Shown: positions 55,239 to 62,545 of the stretch, piece by piece
Numbering within the stretch: the first letter of the stretch is position 1
Layout: each line of letters starts with the position of its first letter
Assembly: GCF_026342435.1 (NCBI RefSeq)
Contig: NZ_JAPEMT010000001.1
Coordinates: 733,993 to 797,992, forward strand
Reading direction: 5' to 3'
DNA: 64,000 bases
Source of the DNA: Streptomyces sp. NBC_00237
Lineage (GTDB): Bacteria; Actinomycetota; Actinomycetes; Streptomycetales; Streptomycetaceae
Notes under the pieces: generated by a model
The model's database searches: none
What the model saw: the letters and a program-made list of their open reading frames with translations, nothing else
Told to the model about the DNA's origin: nothing
Position numbers and translations under genes: made by a program

Positions 55239-55934
55239 GTGCCGAACACAGCCCCCGCCGCATCCGACCCCTCCTCGACCGAGGGTTCCACCGTCGACCC
55301 CGCCGTCATGCGCGAGCAGTACCGCAGCGAACCGCTCGCCGAGAAGGCCCTGGCGGCCACCCCCATGGAACAGTTCGCCCACTGGTTCCGTCAGGCGGTC
55401 ACCGCGGGCCTGGACGAGCCCAACGCCATGGTCGTCGCCACCGCCACCCCCGACGGCCGTCCCAGCACCCGTACGGTGCTCCTGAAGGCGTACGACGGCG
55501 AAGGCTTCGTCTTCTTCACCAACTACCAGTCCCGCAAGGGCGAGGAACTCGCGGCGAACCCGTACGTCTCGCTGCTCTTCCCCTGGCACCGCATCGCCCG
55601 CCAGGTCATCGTCACCGGCACCGCGGCCCGCGTCTCCCGCGCCGAGACCGCCGCCTACTTCCGCACCCGCCCGCACGGCTCCCAGCTCGGCGCGTGGGCG
55701 AGCAACCAGTCCCGGCCCATCGGTTCCCGCGAGGAACTGACCAGCGCGTACGACGACTTGGCGGCCCGCTACCCCGAGGGCGAGAAGGTCCCGGTGCCGC
55801 CGCACTGGGGCGGCTTCCGGGTGGTGCCCCAGGAGGTCGAGTTCTGGCAGGGCCACGAGAACCGCCTGCACGACCGGCTGCGCTACGCCAGGACGGACGC
55901 GGGCGACTGGTCGGTGCAGCGCCTGAATCCGTAG
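55239..55934 (+). CDS. pdxH: Pyridoxamine 5'-phosphate oxidase
   Basis: A 231-residue FMN enzyme converting pyridoxamine/pyridoxine 5'-phosphate to PLP. Family marks: [71 protein letters not shown], the FMN-site [21 protein letters not shown], and the C-terminal [20 protein letters not shown] with the RLHDR motif. The length is normal. The GTG at 55239 with AGGA eight bp upstream is preferred over longer readings. It stands alone; downstream lies an unusual structured region rather than a simple terminator. Confidence 0.95.
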   Translation: MPNTAPAASDPSSTEGSTVDPAVMREQYRSEPLAEKALAATPMEQFAHWFRQAVTAGLDEPNAMVVATATPDGRPSTRTVLLKAYDGEGFVFFTNYQSRKGEELAANPYVSLLFPWHRIARQVIVTGTAARVSRAETAAYFRTRPHGSQLGAWASNQSRPIGSREELTSAYDDLAARYPEGEKVPVPPHWGGFRVVPQEVEFWQGHENRLHDRLRYARTDAGDWSVQRLNP

Positions 55935-55939
55935 CCGCA

Positions 55940-55982
55940 CGGGAAAGCGCTCGGGAAGACACTCGGGAAGACGCTCGGGAAA
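55940..55982 (+). repeat. Short tandem repeat after pdxH
   Basis: Three units of CTCGGGAAGAC/GCTCGGGAA type (period 12) follow the pdxH stop, directly before the structured region. Confidence 0.6.
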
Positions 55983-55989
55983 CGCAGAA

Positions 55990-56129
55990 CCCCGCGGGCT
56001 CTGGTCCCCTCCGAGGAGGGGGCCGGCCGGACTTACCGGCGAGCCCGCGGGGCGGTGACTGCTTGGATTGGAACCGGCTGCGCCGGTACCGCACTGAGTG
56101 CGACGACGGGCAACTAGCCCGCAGTCACC
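55990..56129. ncRNA. Candidate structured RNA: two multi-branched helices
   Basis: Two nested folds lie end to end. The first (55990-56052) has perfect 12-bp arms, CCCCGCGGGCTC and its complement, enclosing CCCCTCC-GA-GGAGGGG and CCGG-ACTTA-CCGG, a three-way junction. The second (56054-56129) has perfect 9-bp arms, GGTGACTGC and its complement, enclosing three hairpins: ACCGGC-TGC-GCCGGT, CGCACT-G-AGTGCG and GGGC-AACTA-GCCC, a cloverleaf-like shape without tRNA signatures. Further along, CGGAA ... TTCCG (56139-56158 region) precedes ATCACCTCCTTTC, which equals the 16S rRNA 3' end. Which strand is transcribed is not known. It could be a pdxH 3'-derived RNA, an attenuator or an independent small RNA. 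Confidence 0.55.
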
Positions 56130-56152
56130 TCACGAGTCCGGAAAGAGAACAT
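56114..56152 (-). CDS. Possible 12-residue leader peptide with perfect Shine-Dalgarno
   Basis: On the minus strand AAGGAGGTGA, fully complementary to the 16S rRNA 3' end, lies 8 bp before ATG, and the frame reads MFSFRTREVTAG before TAG. The stop lies in the loop of the first hairpin of the structured region, so ribosomes translating it would affect folding. A -10-like TAATGT lies about 30 bp upstream. It is too short to score as a normal gene; the case rests on the Shine-Dalgarno and its position. Confidence 0.3.
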   Translation of the reverse strand: MFSFRTREVTAG

Positions 56153-56294
56153 CTTCCGAATCACCTCCTTTCAGTGTGGGCCACACATTAGGAGCCCTCC
56201 GGGGCGGCCTCAACCGAATTAACGGAGCACTTCGATTTCACCGAAGCCGGTGTGCTCTGCGTCACGTTCGAGTTGAATGATCCGATGTGCAGCA

Positions 56295-56308
56295 CAGGTG
56301 AACACCTG
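56295..56308. promoter_or_regulatory. Palindrome before the PAS/GAF gene
   Basis: CAGGTG-AA-CACCTG, a perfect 6-bp inverted repeat, ends 12 bp before the preferred GTG start of the PAS/GAF gene; a repressor site or a small RNA hairpin is possible. Confidence 0.45.
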
Positions 56309-56320
56309 CGGGGGTGCCGG

Positions 56321-57664
56321 GTGAATGCTTCTCTGAGCAACGGAACCGCTGGGCCTGAGCCCGAGGCCGGAGTGGGGGCGGAACTCCTCGCCGCGCTCCT
56401 CGACGGCATGGACGCCGCCCTGTGCGCCTTCGACGCCGAAGGGGTCGTCACGCACTGGAACCGCGAGGCGACCCGCATCCTCGGCTGGAGTGCCGAGGAC
56501 GCCGTGGGACGGCAGGGGTTCGCCGGGTGGGCGGTGCGCAGCGCCGACGCCGACGAGGTGCAGGCACGGCTGATGGCGGCCATGCACGGGGGAGGGCGGC
56601 AGGTCCACGAGTTCGCCCTGCTGCGCAAGGACGGCAGCCGGGTCCTCGTACGGACGCAGTCGGCGGCGGTCACCGGCGCGGACGGCAAACCGGCCGGGGT
56701 CTACAGCGCGTTCGGCGAGGTGCACGCCCAGATCGACCTGGAGCGCGCCATCGCGCTGAGCGAGGTGCTCTTCGAGGACGCCTCCTGGGGCGTCGTCCTC
56801 GTCGACGTCGACCTGCGCCCCACCGTGGTCAACGTGCACGCCGCACGGGCCCTCGGCGGCGGCCGTACGACGCTCCTGGGGCGCCCGCTGGGCGACACCG
56901 TCGTGCAGGGCGTCGACGAGCTGGAGGGCGCCCTGCAGCACGTACTGGCGGAGGGCACCCCGCCCGCGCCCGTCGACCTGTGGGTGACGCTGCGCACCCC
57001 GGAGGGGGAGCGGCGGCGCTGCTGGCGCAGCGGCTTCCTGCGCCTCGCCTCGCCGCTTGCGGAGGAACCGGTGCCGCTGGGGGTCGGCTGGCTGTTCCAG
57101 GACGTCACCGAGGCCAAGACGGCCGAGCAGGAGGCCGCCAGGCTCCGGTTCCGGGGCAACCAGTTGCAGCGGGCGGCCCGTACGGCCGCCGAGTGCGAGG
57201 ACCCCATGGAGGCCGCCGCGGCCTACCTGGACTTCGGCCTCGCCGGGTTCGCGGACCACGCCCTGATCGACGTACTGCGCGGAGAGCGGCTGGTGCGGGT
57301 CGCGGTCACCCCGGAGGGTGAGCCGGGACCGTGCAACGGGGACAACGCGGAGGCGGGAATTCCGGTGCGGTACGGGGAGGGCCACCCGGCACTCCAGGCG
57401 CTCGACCGCACCGGGGCGGTGCGCGCGAGCGCGGGCCCGCGCACGGACCAGGAGGGGTGGGCGACGGAGCGGCAGTGGCCCAGGGACGCCGTGCACGCCC
57501 TGTGCACGGTGCTGCGCAGCCGGGGCCGGACGGTGGGCACGGTCACCTTCCTGCGCGGTGCGACCCGCCCCGCCTTCGAGCGCCCGGACGCGACGTACGC
57601 GGAGAGCATCGCCGTACGGGTGGCCGCCTCGGTGGACCTGGCACAGGTACTGAGGGGCGGGTGA
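56321..57664 (+). CDS. PAS/GAF sensory protein without output domain
   Basis: About 447 residues from GTG 56321 (VNASLSNGTAG); earlier in-frame starts at 56285 and 56252 cannot be excluded. The first PAS domain is clear (LLDGMDAALCAFDAEGVVTHWNREATRILGWSAEDAVG), followed by a second PAS-like part (FEDASWGVVLVDVDLRPTVVNVHAARAL) and a GAF-like C-terminal region (LIDVLRGERLVRVAVTPEGEPG, ending VTFLRGATRPAFERPDATYAESIAVRVAASVDLAQVL). Members of this layout normally end in a PP2C phosphatase (SpoIIE) or kinase; here the protein stops after GAF. It could bind a partner directly. Next genes concern sugar phosphates and iron, without an obvious link. Confidence 0.85.
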   Translation: MNASLSNGTAGPEPEAGVGAELLAALLDGMDAALCAFDAEGVVTHWNREATRILGWSAEDAVGRQGFAGWAVRSADADEVQARLMAAMHGGGRQVHEFALLRKDGSRVLVRTQSAAVTGADGKPAGVYSAFGEVHAQIDLERAIALSEVLFEDASWGVVLVDVDLRPTVVNVHAARALGGGRTTLLGRPLGDTVVQGVDELEGALQHVLAEGTPPAPVDLWVTLRTPEGERRRCWRSGFLRLASPLAEEPVPLGVGWLFQDVTEAKTAEQEAARLRFRGNQLQRAARTAAECEDPMEAAAAYLDFGLAGFADHALIDVLRGERLVRVAVTPEGEPGPCNGDNAEAGIPVRYGEGHPALQALDRTGAVRASAGPRTDQEGWATERQWPRDAVHALCTVLRSRGRTVGTVTFLRGATRPAFERPDATYAESIAVRVAASVDLAQVLRGG

Positions 57665-57751
57665 CACCCCGAGGGGCGGCAACGGCGACGGGGCAGCGAA
57701 CGGGTCGGTGGGACGGGTCGGTGAACGGGTCGGCGGCAGGTCAGTGACGGA
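57665..57751. repeat. Short tandem repeats between convergent genes
   Basis: Three units of A(A/G)CGGGTCGGTG type with period 13-14 (57699-57735) lie between the PAS/GAF and SIS gene ends. No strong hairpin is present. Confidence 0.5.
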
Positions 57752-58507
57752 TCAGTGGCGGAAGAAGATCCGGTCCCTGTACTCGGTCATCACGCGGCCG
57801 TTCCACTCGTGGCCCCCGTCGACGTTCCCCGACCGCAACAGCGGCACCTCGACGCCCCGGTCGGCGAGTTCGCCCGCCGCGGCCGCCATGACGGCCTGCA
57901 TCAGTGCCGTGGTGACCACGGTCGAGGCGGGGGCGAAGGGTGCGTCGATGCCGTCCTTCGTCAGTTCCGCGTCACCGACGGCGATCTTGCTGTCCAGCAC
58001 GATGTCGCAGTGGTCCTTCAGGAAGCTGCCCGACTTGTGGCGCGACCTGGTGCCCTCCGCGTAAGCCACTGAGGTCACGCCGATGACCTTGAGCCCCAGG
58101 GCGCGCGCGTTCATCGCCATCTCGACGGGGAGCGCGTTGCGCCCCGACAGGGAGATCACCACGAGGACGTCGCCGGGCTTGGCGGGGCTGCTGTCGAGCA
58201 CCGCGCCCGCGAGGCCGTCCACGCGCTCCAGGGCGGAGCCCAGGGTGGCGGGCATGACGTCGATGCCGACGACGCCGGGCACCGCGAGGAGGTTCATCAG
58301 GGCGAGCCCGCCCGCGCGGTAGACGACGTCCTGCGCGGCGAGCGAGGAGTGGCCCGCGCCGAACGCGAAGAGCCTGCCGCCCGAGGCCACGGTGTCGGCG
58401 ATGGCGGTGCCCGCCGCCGCGACGGAGTCGGCCTCCTCGTCCCGTACGCGATGGAGCAGCCCGATCGCCGCGTCGAAGAACTGACCGGCCAGTTTGTTCT
58501 CGCTCAT
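57752..58507 (-). CDS. SIS-domain sugar-phosphate-binding protein
   Basis: A 251-residue cytoplasmic protein of the sugar isomerase (SIS) domain family. The SIS pattern is GRLFAFGAGHSSLAAQDVVYRAGGLALMNLLAV and, in the second half, GDVLVVISLSGRNALPVEMAMNARALGLKVIGVTSVAYAEG with the Ser-x-Ser/Gly phosphate-binding loop. The length suits a stand-alone isomerase or binding protein of the GmhA/AgaS/MurQ-like fold; the substrate (an amino sugar phosphate?) is not determined. The ATG at 58507 has GGAAAGG eight bp upstream. It is divergent from dmdR1. Confidence 0.88.
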   Translation of the reverse strand: MSENKLAGQFFDAAIGLLHRVRDEEADSVAAAGTAIADTVASGGRLFAFGAGHSSLAAQDVVYRAGGLALMNLLAVPGVVGIDVMPATLGSALERVDGLAGAVLDSSPAKPGDVLVVISLSGRNALPVEMAMNARALGLKVIGVTSVAYAEGTRSRHKSGSFLKDHCDIVLDSKIAVGDAELTKDGIDAPFAPASTVVTTALMQAVMAAAAGELADRGVEVPLLRSGNVDGGHEWNGRVMTEYRDRIFFRH

Positions 58508-58773
58508 CGCGGAGGGCCTTTCCAGTGACGATTTCGTCCGGGGTGTCGGGAATGCGGGGCAGTTACCCAAGGTTACGAACAGGGGCGGCGTCCGTGCCGC
58601 GGATCACGTTGCGGTCTGGAGCCGCGACCTGTCAATACGGCCGCGCCCCGCCCCGGCACGGTTGTCAGTGCGATGCGTCAGAATTGGGACAGGGCCGGCG
58701 CAGGACGACTGAGCACAACCGAGCACGAAGACCGAGCGCACGACGATTTCTGTCACAGCATCGAGGGGCACAC

Positions 58774-59466
58774 ATGTCCGGACTGATCGACACCACGGAG
58801 ATGTATCTCCGCACCATCCTCGAACTTGAGGAGGAGGGCGTCGTCCCCATGCGCGCCCGCATCGCCGAGCGCCTTGACCAGAGCGGTCCGACGGTCAGTC
58901 AGACCGTGGCCCGCATGGAGCGCGACGGCCTGGTGACGGTCGCGGGCGACCGGCACCTGGAATTCACCGAGGAGGGCCGTCGGCTGGCCACGCGCGTGAT
59001 GCGCAAGCACCGGCTCGCGGAGTGCCTCCTCGTCGACGTGATCGGCCTGGAGTGGGAGCAGGTGCACGCGGAGGCGTGCCGCTGGGAGCACGTGATGAGC
59101 GAGGCGGTCGAGCGCCGCGTCCTCGAACTGCTCCGGCACCCCACCGAGTCCCCGTACGGCAACCCGATCCCGGGTCTGGAGGAGCTCGGCGAGAAGTCCG
59201 AGGCCGACCCGTTCCTGGACGACAGCATGGTCAGCCTGAACGACCTCGCGCCGGGCCCGGAGGGCAAGACGGTCGTCGTACGGCGCATCGGCGAGCCCAT
59301 CCAGACCGACGCCCAGCTGATGTACACGCTGCGCCGCGCGGGCGTGCAGCCCGGTTCGGTGGTCAGCGTGACCGAGTCGCCCGGCGGGGTGCTGGTCGGC
59401 AGCAGTGGCGAGGCGGCGGAGCTGGACGCGGAGACGGCGTCGCACGTCTTCGTCGCCAAGCGCTGA
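58774..59466 (+). CDS. dmdR1: Iron-dependent DtxR-family repressor DmdR1
   Basis: A 230-residue metalloregulator, the same length as S. coelicolor DmdR1. It has the DtxR N-terminal winged helix (DTTEMYLRTILELEEEGVVPMRARIAERLDQSGPTVSQTVARMERDGLVTV), the metal-binding/dimer domain (HRLAECLLVDVIGLEWEQVHAEACRWEHVMSEAVERRVLELL with conserved Cys/Glu/His ligands) and the C-terminal SH3-like domain (VVVRRIGEPIQTDAQLMYTLRRAGVQPGS). With Fe2+ it represses siderophore and iron-uptake genes by binding iron boxes. The start has GAGGGG upstream. The opposite strand carries an ORF across the whole gene, as in S. coelicolor adm. It ends in a terminator. Confidence 0.95.
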   Translation: MSGLIDTTEMYLRTILELEEEGVVPMRARIAERLDQSGPTVSQTVARMERDGLVTVAGDRHLEFTEEGRRLATRVMRKHRLAECLLVDVIGLEWEQVHAEACRWEHVMSEAVERRVLELLRHPTESPYGNPIPGLEELGEKSEADPFLDDSMVSLNDLAPGPEGKTVVVRRIGEPIQTDAQLMYTLRRAGVQPGSVVSVTESPGGVLVGSSGEAAELDAETASHVFVAKR

Positions 59467-59500
59467 GCCGGGCGCCGAACGCTCCGCGAAGGTCAACTCC

Positions 59501-59539
59501 GGTCGGGGGAAGGGGATTTGAGGTCTCCTTCCCCCGACC
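59501..59539 (+). terminator. dmdR1 terminator hairpin
   Basis: Perfect 13-bp inverted repeat (GGTCGGGGGAAGG) with a 13-nt loop, 34 bp after the dmdR1 stop. Confidence 0.85.
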
Positions 59540-59671
59540 ACTTTCGTATCGGAATCCCAGCGGCCGGACGGATCGCGTGCCACGCTGTGTCTGCGGAACA
59601 GGAAACCGGGGCACACGTCGTGAGTGAGGCTGCCGACCGGGCCCGTCGCACGGCCGGGGAGGAGGCGCGGG

Positions 59672-59914
59672 ATGCGCCCGTCGTACGAACCGCACGAGGA
59701 GGGCCCCGGCGCCCTGAGGCGCCGGGGCCTGTCCTCCCCTGCGTCGGCCTGGAGCCCCGAGCTCTTCAGGCCGACCCCCGCGGACCGTCTTCCCCGAGCG
59801 GCCCGCCTCCCGAAGAAGATCTCCCCTCGGCAGCGAACGCCAATCCTTGAGCGCTGTCACTCGAAAGAGGGTTCTTGGTCGCTGCATCCCGATGTTCGAA
59901 TACGAGTTCGATAG
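59672..59914 (+). CDS. Possible 80-residue small protein
   Basis: ATG preceded by GGGGAGGAGG at 6-bp spacing, the best ribosome-binding site in the 530-bp gap after dmdR1. Codon third positions are GC-rich in the first 50 codons (MRPSYEPHEEGPG ... LPKKIS) and much less so afterwards, and a perfect 12-bp hairpin lies just inside the start. No family is recognised. It may be a short real gene, a leader ORF or a chance site. Confidence 0.3.
   Translation: MRPSYEPHEEGPGALRRRGLSSPASAWSPELFRPTPADRLPRAARLPKKISPRQRTPILERCHSKEGSWSLHPDVRIRVR
59702..59729. terminator. Hairpin in the gap after dmdR1
   Basis: Perfect 12-bp inverted repeat (GGCCCCGGCGCC) with loop CTGA; no recognised gene ends here, so it may be an attenuator or the end of an unseen short transcript. 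Confidence 0.6.
59896..59911. promoter_or_regulatory. LexA/SOS-box-like sequence
   Basis: TCGAATACGAGTTCGA matches the Gram-positive SOS box TCGAAC-N4-GTTCGA with one mismatch. It lies about 87 bp upstream of the alpha/beta hydrolase start in a patch of low GC. Confidence 0.4.
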
Positions 59915-59997
59915 CTTGGGTGGACACCAGCCGGAAGCAGGCGAGGGACGAGTACCCGGATACCCGGAATCCGTACGAGAAGGGGGTGCCAGGCCAT

Positions 59998-60876
59998 ATG
60001 GTGCGGCGCATCGACGTGACCGGAGCCGACGGCGCACACCTCGCCGCCTGGGAGTTCACCGACCCTCCCAAGGGCGGAGGCGACCTTGAGCCGCTTCCCG
60101 GCGTCCTCCTGCTGCACGGCCTGATGGGCCGCTCCTCGCACTGGGCGGCGACCGCCAGGTGGCTGTCCGAGCGGCACCGGGCCGTCGCCCTCGACCAGCG
60201 CGGCCACGGCCGCAGCGAGAAGCCCTCCGACGGGCCCTTCACCCGTGACGCCTACGTCGCCGACGCGGAAGCCGTGGTGGAGCAGCTCGGCCTCGGCCCG
60301 GTGACCCTGATCGGCCACTCCATGGGCGCCCTGACCGCCTGGCAGCTCGCCGCCAAGCGCCCGGACCTGGTGCGCGCCCTGGTCGTCTGCGACATGCGGG
60401 CCTCGGCGCTCGGAGCGGCCTCCCAGCGGGAGTGGGAGGACTGGTTCAAGGCGTGGCCGGTGCCGTTCGCGACGCTCGCCGACGTACGGAAGTGGTTCGG
60501 CGAGGACGACCCCTGGGTGGAACGCCCCTCCCCGGCACGCGGCGAGTTCTTCGCCGAGGTGATGGCCGAGCGGGCGGACGGCTGGCGCCCGGTCTTCTCC
60601 CGCCGCCAGATGCTGGAGTCCCGGGCGACGTGGGTCTACGACGCGCACTGGGACGAGCTGTCCCAGGTCCAGTGCCCCACGCTGGTCGTGCGGGGCCTGG
60701 ACGGGGAGCTGGGCCGGGCCGAGGCCCAGGAGATGGTGCGGGTGCTGCCGCAGGGGCAGTACGCGGAGGTGGTGGACGCGGGCCACCTGGTCCACTACGA
60801 CCAGCCGGAGGGCTGGCGGGCGGCCGTCGAACCCTTCCTGGAGGAAACGGCCGGCAAGTCCGTCCCCGCCCGGTAG
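59998..60876 (+). CDS. Alpha/beta-fold hydrolase
   Basis: A 292-residue hydrolase. Oxyanion loop LLLHGLMGRSSHW, nucleophile elbow GHSMGA (S108), the acid in VVRGLDGELG and the catalytic His in DAGHLVHYD near the C-terminus are in order, with DQRGHGRSEKP typical of esterase/haloperoxidase-like members. No signal peptide is seen, so it is cytoplasmic. The substrate is unknown. The ATG in ATATG at 59998 is chosen because the fold starts there (MVRRIDVTGADGAHLAAWEF). It is convergent with the ABC exporter genes. An SOS-box-like site lies upstream. Confidence 0.92.
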   Translation: MVRRIDVTGADGAHLAAWEFTDPPKGGGDLEPLPGVLLLHGLMGRSSHWAATARWLSERHRAVALDQRGHGRSEKPSDGPFTRDAYVADAEAVVEQLGLGPVTLIGHSMGALTAWQLAAKRPDLVRALVVCDMRASALGAASQREWEDWFKAWPVPFATLADVRKWFGEDDPWVERPSPARGEFFAEVMAERADGWRPVFSRRQMLESRATWVYDAHWDELSQVQCPTLVVRGLDGELGRAEAQEMVRVLPQGQYAEVVDAGHLVHYDQPEGWRAAVEPFLEETAGKSVPAR

Positions 60877-60907
60877 GACCGCCGCACGGCCCGCCCCACC
60901 CCCTCTG

Positions 60908-62545
60908 CTACCCCTTGCTCACCGCCGCCAGGATCTCCGGCAGCCGCGCCGCCAGCCGAGGAGCGGACAGCTTCAGCCCGAGCCAGGTCACCAGGACCCC
61001 GTACGCGATCCCCAGCGGCAGCAGGAACCACGTCGCGAGCCCCGCCACGTGCACCCAGACGGTCAGCGCGATCAGCGGCCCGCACACCACAGTGGAGGCG
61101 ACCAGCCCCACCATCAGGGACATCCAGGCCAGTGACCCCTGCCCCGGAGCCACGTTCTTGTACGCGCCCTCCTGCGGGATCGAGTACGGATACAGCACGG
61201 ACGCCACGAGGCCCGCCGCCAGCAGCGCGCCCAGCAGCGCGAACGCCAGCCCCAGCACCTCCGGAAGCGCCGCCCAGTCACCCACGACCGCCGTCGTCAC
61301 CCCCGTCACCAGGAACGTGTACGGCACGGTGATGGCCAGCATCGCCAGCAGCCGCGACCGCAGCTCCTCGTACGCGTCCCGCACCGTCGAGATGGTCGTC
61401 GCGACCATCCAGAAGGCGGAGGTGTCCGTGCCGAACTGGTTGAAGGTCTGCATCCCGAGCATCCCGGCGGCGAAGCACGCCCAGTACACCGACCCGGTGC
61501 CCTGGATGACGTTGAACACCGGGACGATCAGACCGATCGCCAGCGAGGTGATCCACGCGCCCTTCGTCTTCGGGTCGCGCCAGATGTACCGCAGCACGCG
61601 CTGCGCGGTCGCCGCCGACCGTCCGTCCGGCAGCAGCCGGGCCAGCAGCCCCGCCTTGGACTCCTTGCGGGAGGCCCCCGACGACGCCTGGAGCGTCGAG
61701 CCGTCCGGCGCGGTCATCAGCTTGACGAGCCCGCGCTCCCACGACCACAGCAGCGCCGCGAGCACCACGAGGGCGAGCAGCAGCTGCACCGCCCCCCGCC
61801 CGTACGCGCCCTCGCTCATCGAGTGCACCGCACCGACCGCGGAGGCCGGAGGAACCCACTGCACGACGTCCGCGACGGGGTCCAGGACCGACATGCCACC
61901 GGTGGCGGCCAGCCGCTGCCAGCCGAAGTTCACGAACTGGATGCCGACCGCGATGATCAGGCCGCTCAGCACGGCCAGGTCGCGTCCGCGACGGCTGGTC
62001 AGCAGCCGTACGTTCGCCGTCGCGACGGTCCGCGCCAGCGCCACGCACGTGAGCACCAGCAGGACGGCGGCGACGACGGCGGTCAGTGCCGCCGCGAAGC
62101 CGTGCGCGACGGCGATCACGGACCCGACCGCCAGGCACACCGTGAACAGCGGCCCTATGCCCACCAGCGAAGCGGCGAGCAGCGCACGCACCAGCGGCCT
62201 GGGCCGCAGGGGCAGCATCACCAGCCGTGACGGGTCCATCGTCTCGTCCCCGCTCGGGAAGAACAGCGGCATGAACGTCCACGCGACAGCGACGACGAGC
62301 GCCAGCAGCAGCGTCACCGTCGACGCGTAGTCCGTCCCGCGCAGTGCGAGCAGCCCCACCAGCAGCAGCGCCGAGAAGAGCAGCACCAGTACGGCGCTCG
62401 TGATGAACGCCGCCTTGCGCCCGGAGGACTGCCGCAGCCCGTTCTTCAGCAGCGACAGCTTCAGCCGTACGAACAGAGGCGTCAGCCCCGTCGAGACCGA
62501 GGCCGGAGTGGCGGTCCCGGGGGTGTGTCCCGCGACGACGCTCAT
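60908..62545 (-). CDS. ABC-2-type exporter permease
   Basis: A 545-residue polytopic membrane protein, the permease partner of the ATPase gene upstream. The N-terminal part has a cytoplasmic segment (LTPLFVRLKLSLLKNGLRQSSGRKAAFITSAVL) leading into the first helix; about 12 hydrophobic helices follow in two halves with a central cytoplasmic loop (ASSGASRKESKAGLLARLLPDGRSAATAQRVLRYIWRDPKTKGAW). It is larger than single-half DrrB-type permeases, so one copy may suffice. The substrate is unknown. The start overlaps the ATPase stop by ATGA. Confidence 0.9.
   Translation of the reverse strand: MSVVAGHTPGTATPASVSTGLTPLFVRLKLSLLKNGLRQSSGRKAAFITSAVLVLLFSALLLVGLLALRGTDYASTVTLLLALVVAVAWTFMPLFFPSGDETMDPSRLVMLPLRPRPLVRALLAASLVGIGPLFTVCLAVGSVIAVAHGFAAALTAVVAAVLLVLTCVALARTVATANVRLLTSRRGRDLAVLSGLIIAVGIQFVNFGWQRLAATGGMSVLDPVADVVQWVPPASAVGAVHSMSEGAYGRGAVQLLLALVVLAALLWSWERGLVKLMTAPDGSTLQASSGASRKESKAGLLARLLPDGRSAATAQRVLRYIWRDPKTKGAWITSLAIGLIVPVFNVIQGTGSVYWACFAAGMLGMQTFNQFGTDTSAFWMVATTISTVRDAYEELRSRLLAMLAITVPYTFLVTGVTTAVVGDWAALPEVLGLAFALLGALLAAGLVASVLYPYSIPQEGAYKNVAPGQGSLAWMSLMVGLVASTVVCGPLIALTVWVHVAGLATWFLLPLGIAYGVLVTWLGLKLSAPRLAARLPEILAAVSKG

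Larger units (their letters stand above)
58753..59616 (-). other. ORF antisense to dmdR1 (adm-like)
   Basis: A 287-residue ORF (MCPGFLFRRHSV ... MCPSML) runs the full length of dmdR1 on the opposite strand. In S. coelicolor an overlapping antiparallel gene, adm, was reported to encode protein and to affect siderophores and antibiotics. Here the product is rich in Arg, Ala, Leu and His, and the high GC content produces many such shadow frames, so coding is uncertain. It spans the 59501-59539 hairpin and starts downstream of it. Confidence 0.3.

Noticed and set aside
56054..56129. Cloverleaf read as a tRNA gene
   Set aside because: No T-loop GTTCGA, no 7-bp anticodon loop, closing stem of 9 bp and no CCA-ready end.
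56159..56171. Fragment of a 16S rRNA gene
   Set aside because: Only 13 nt match the rRNA 3' end; the upstream helix 45 sequence is absent, so it is not an rRNA remnant. It is kept as part of the structured-region finding.
58508..58773. An iron box (DmdR operator) near dmdR1
   Set aside because: No TTAGGTTAGGCTCACCTAA-like 19-mer was seen in the gap or elsewhere in the window.
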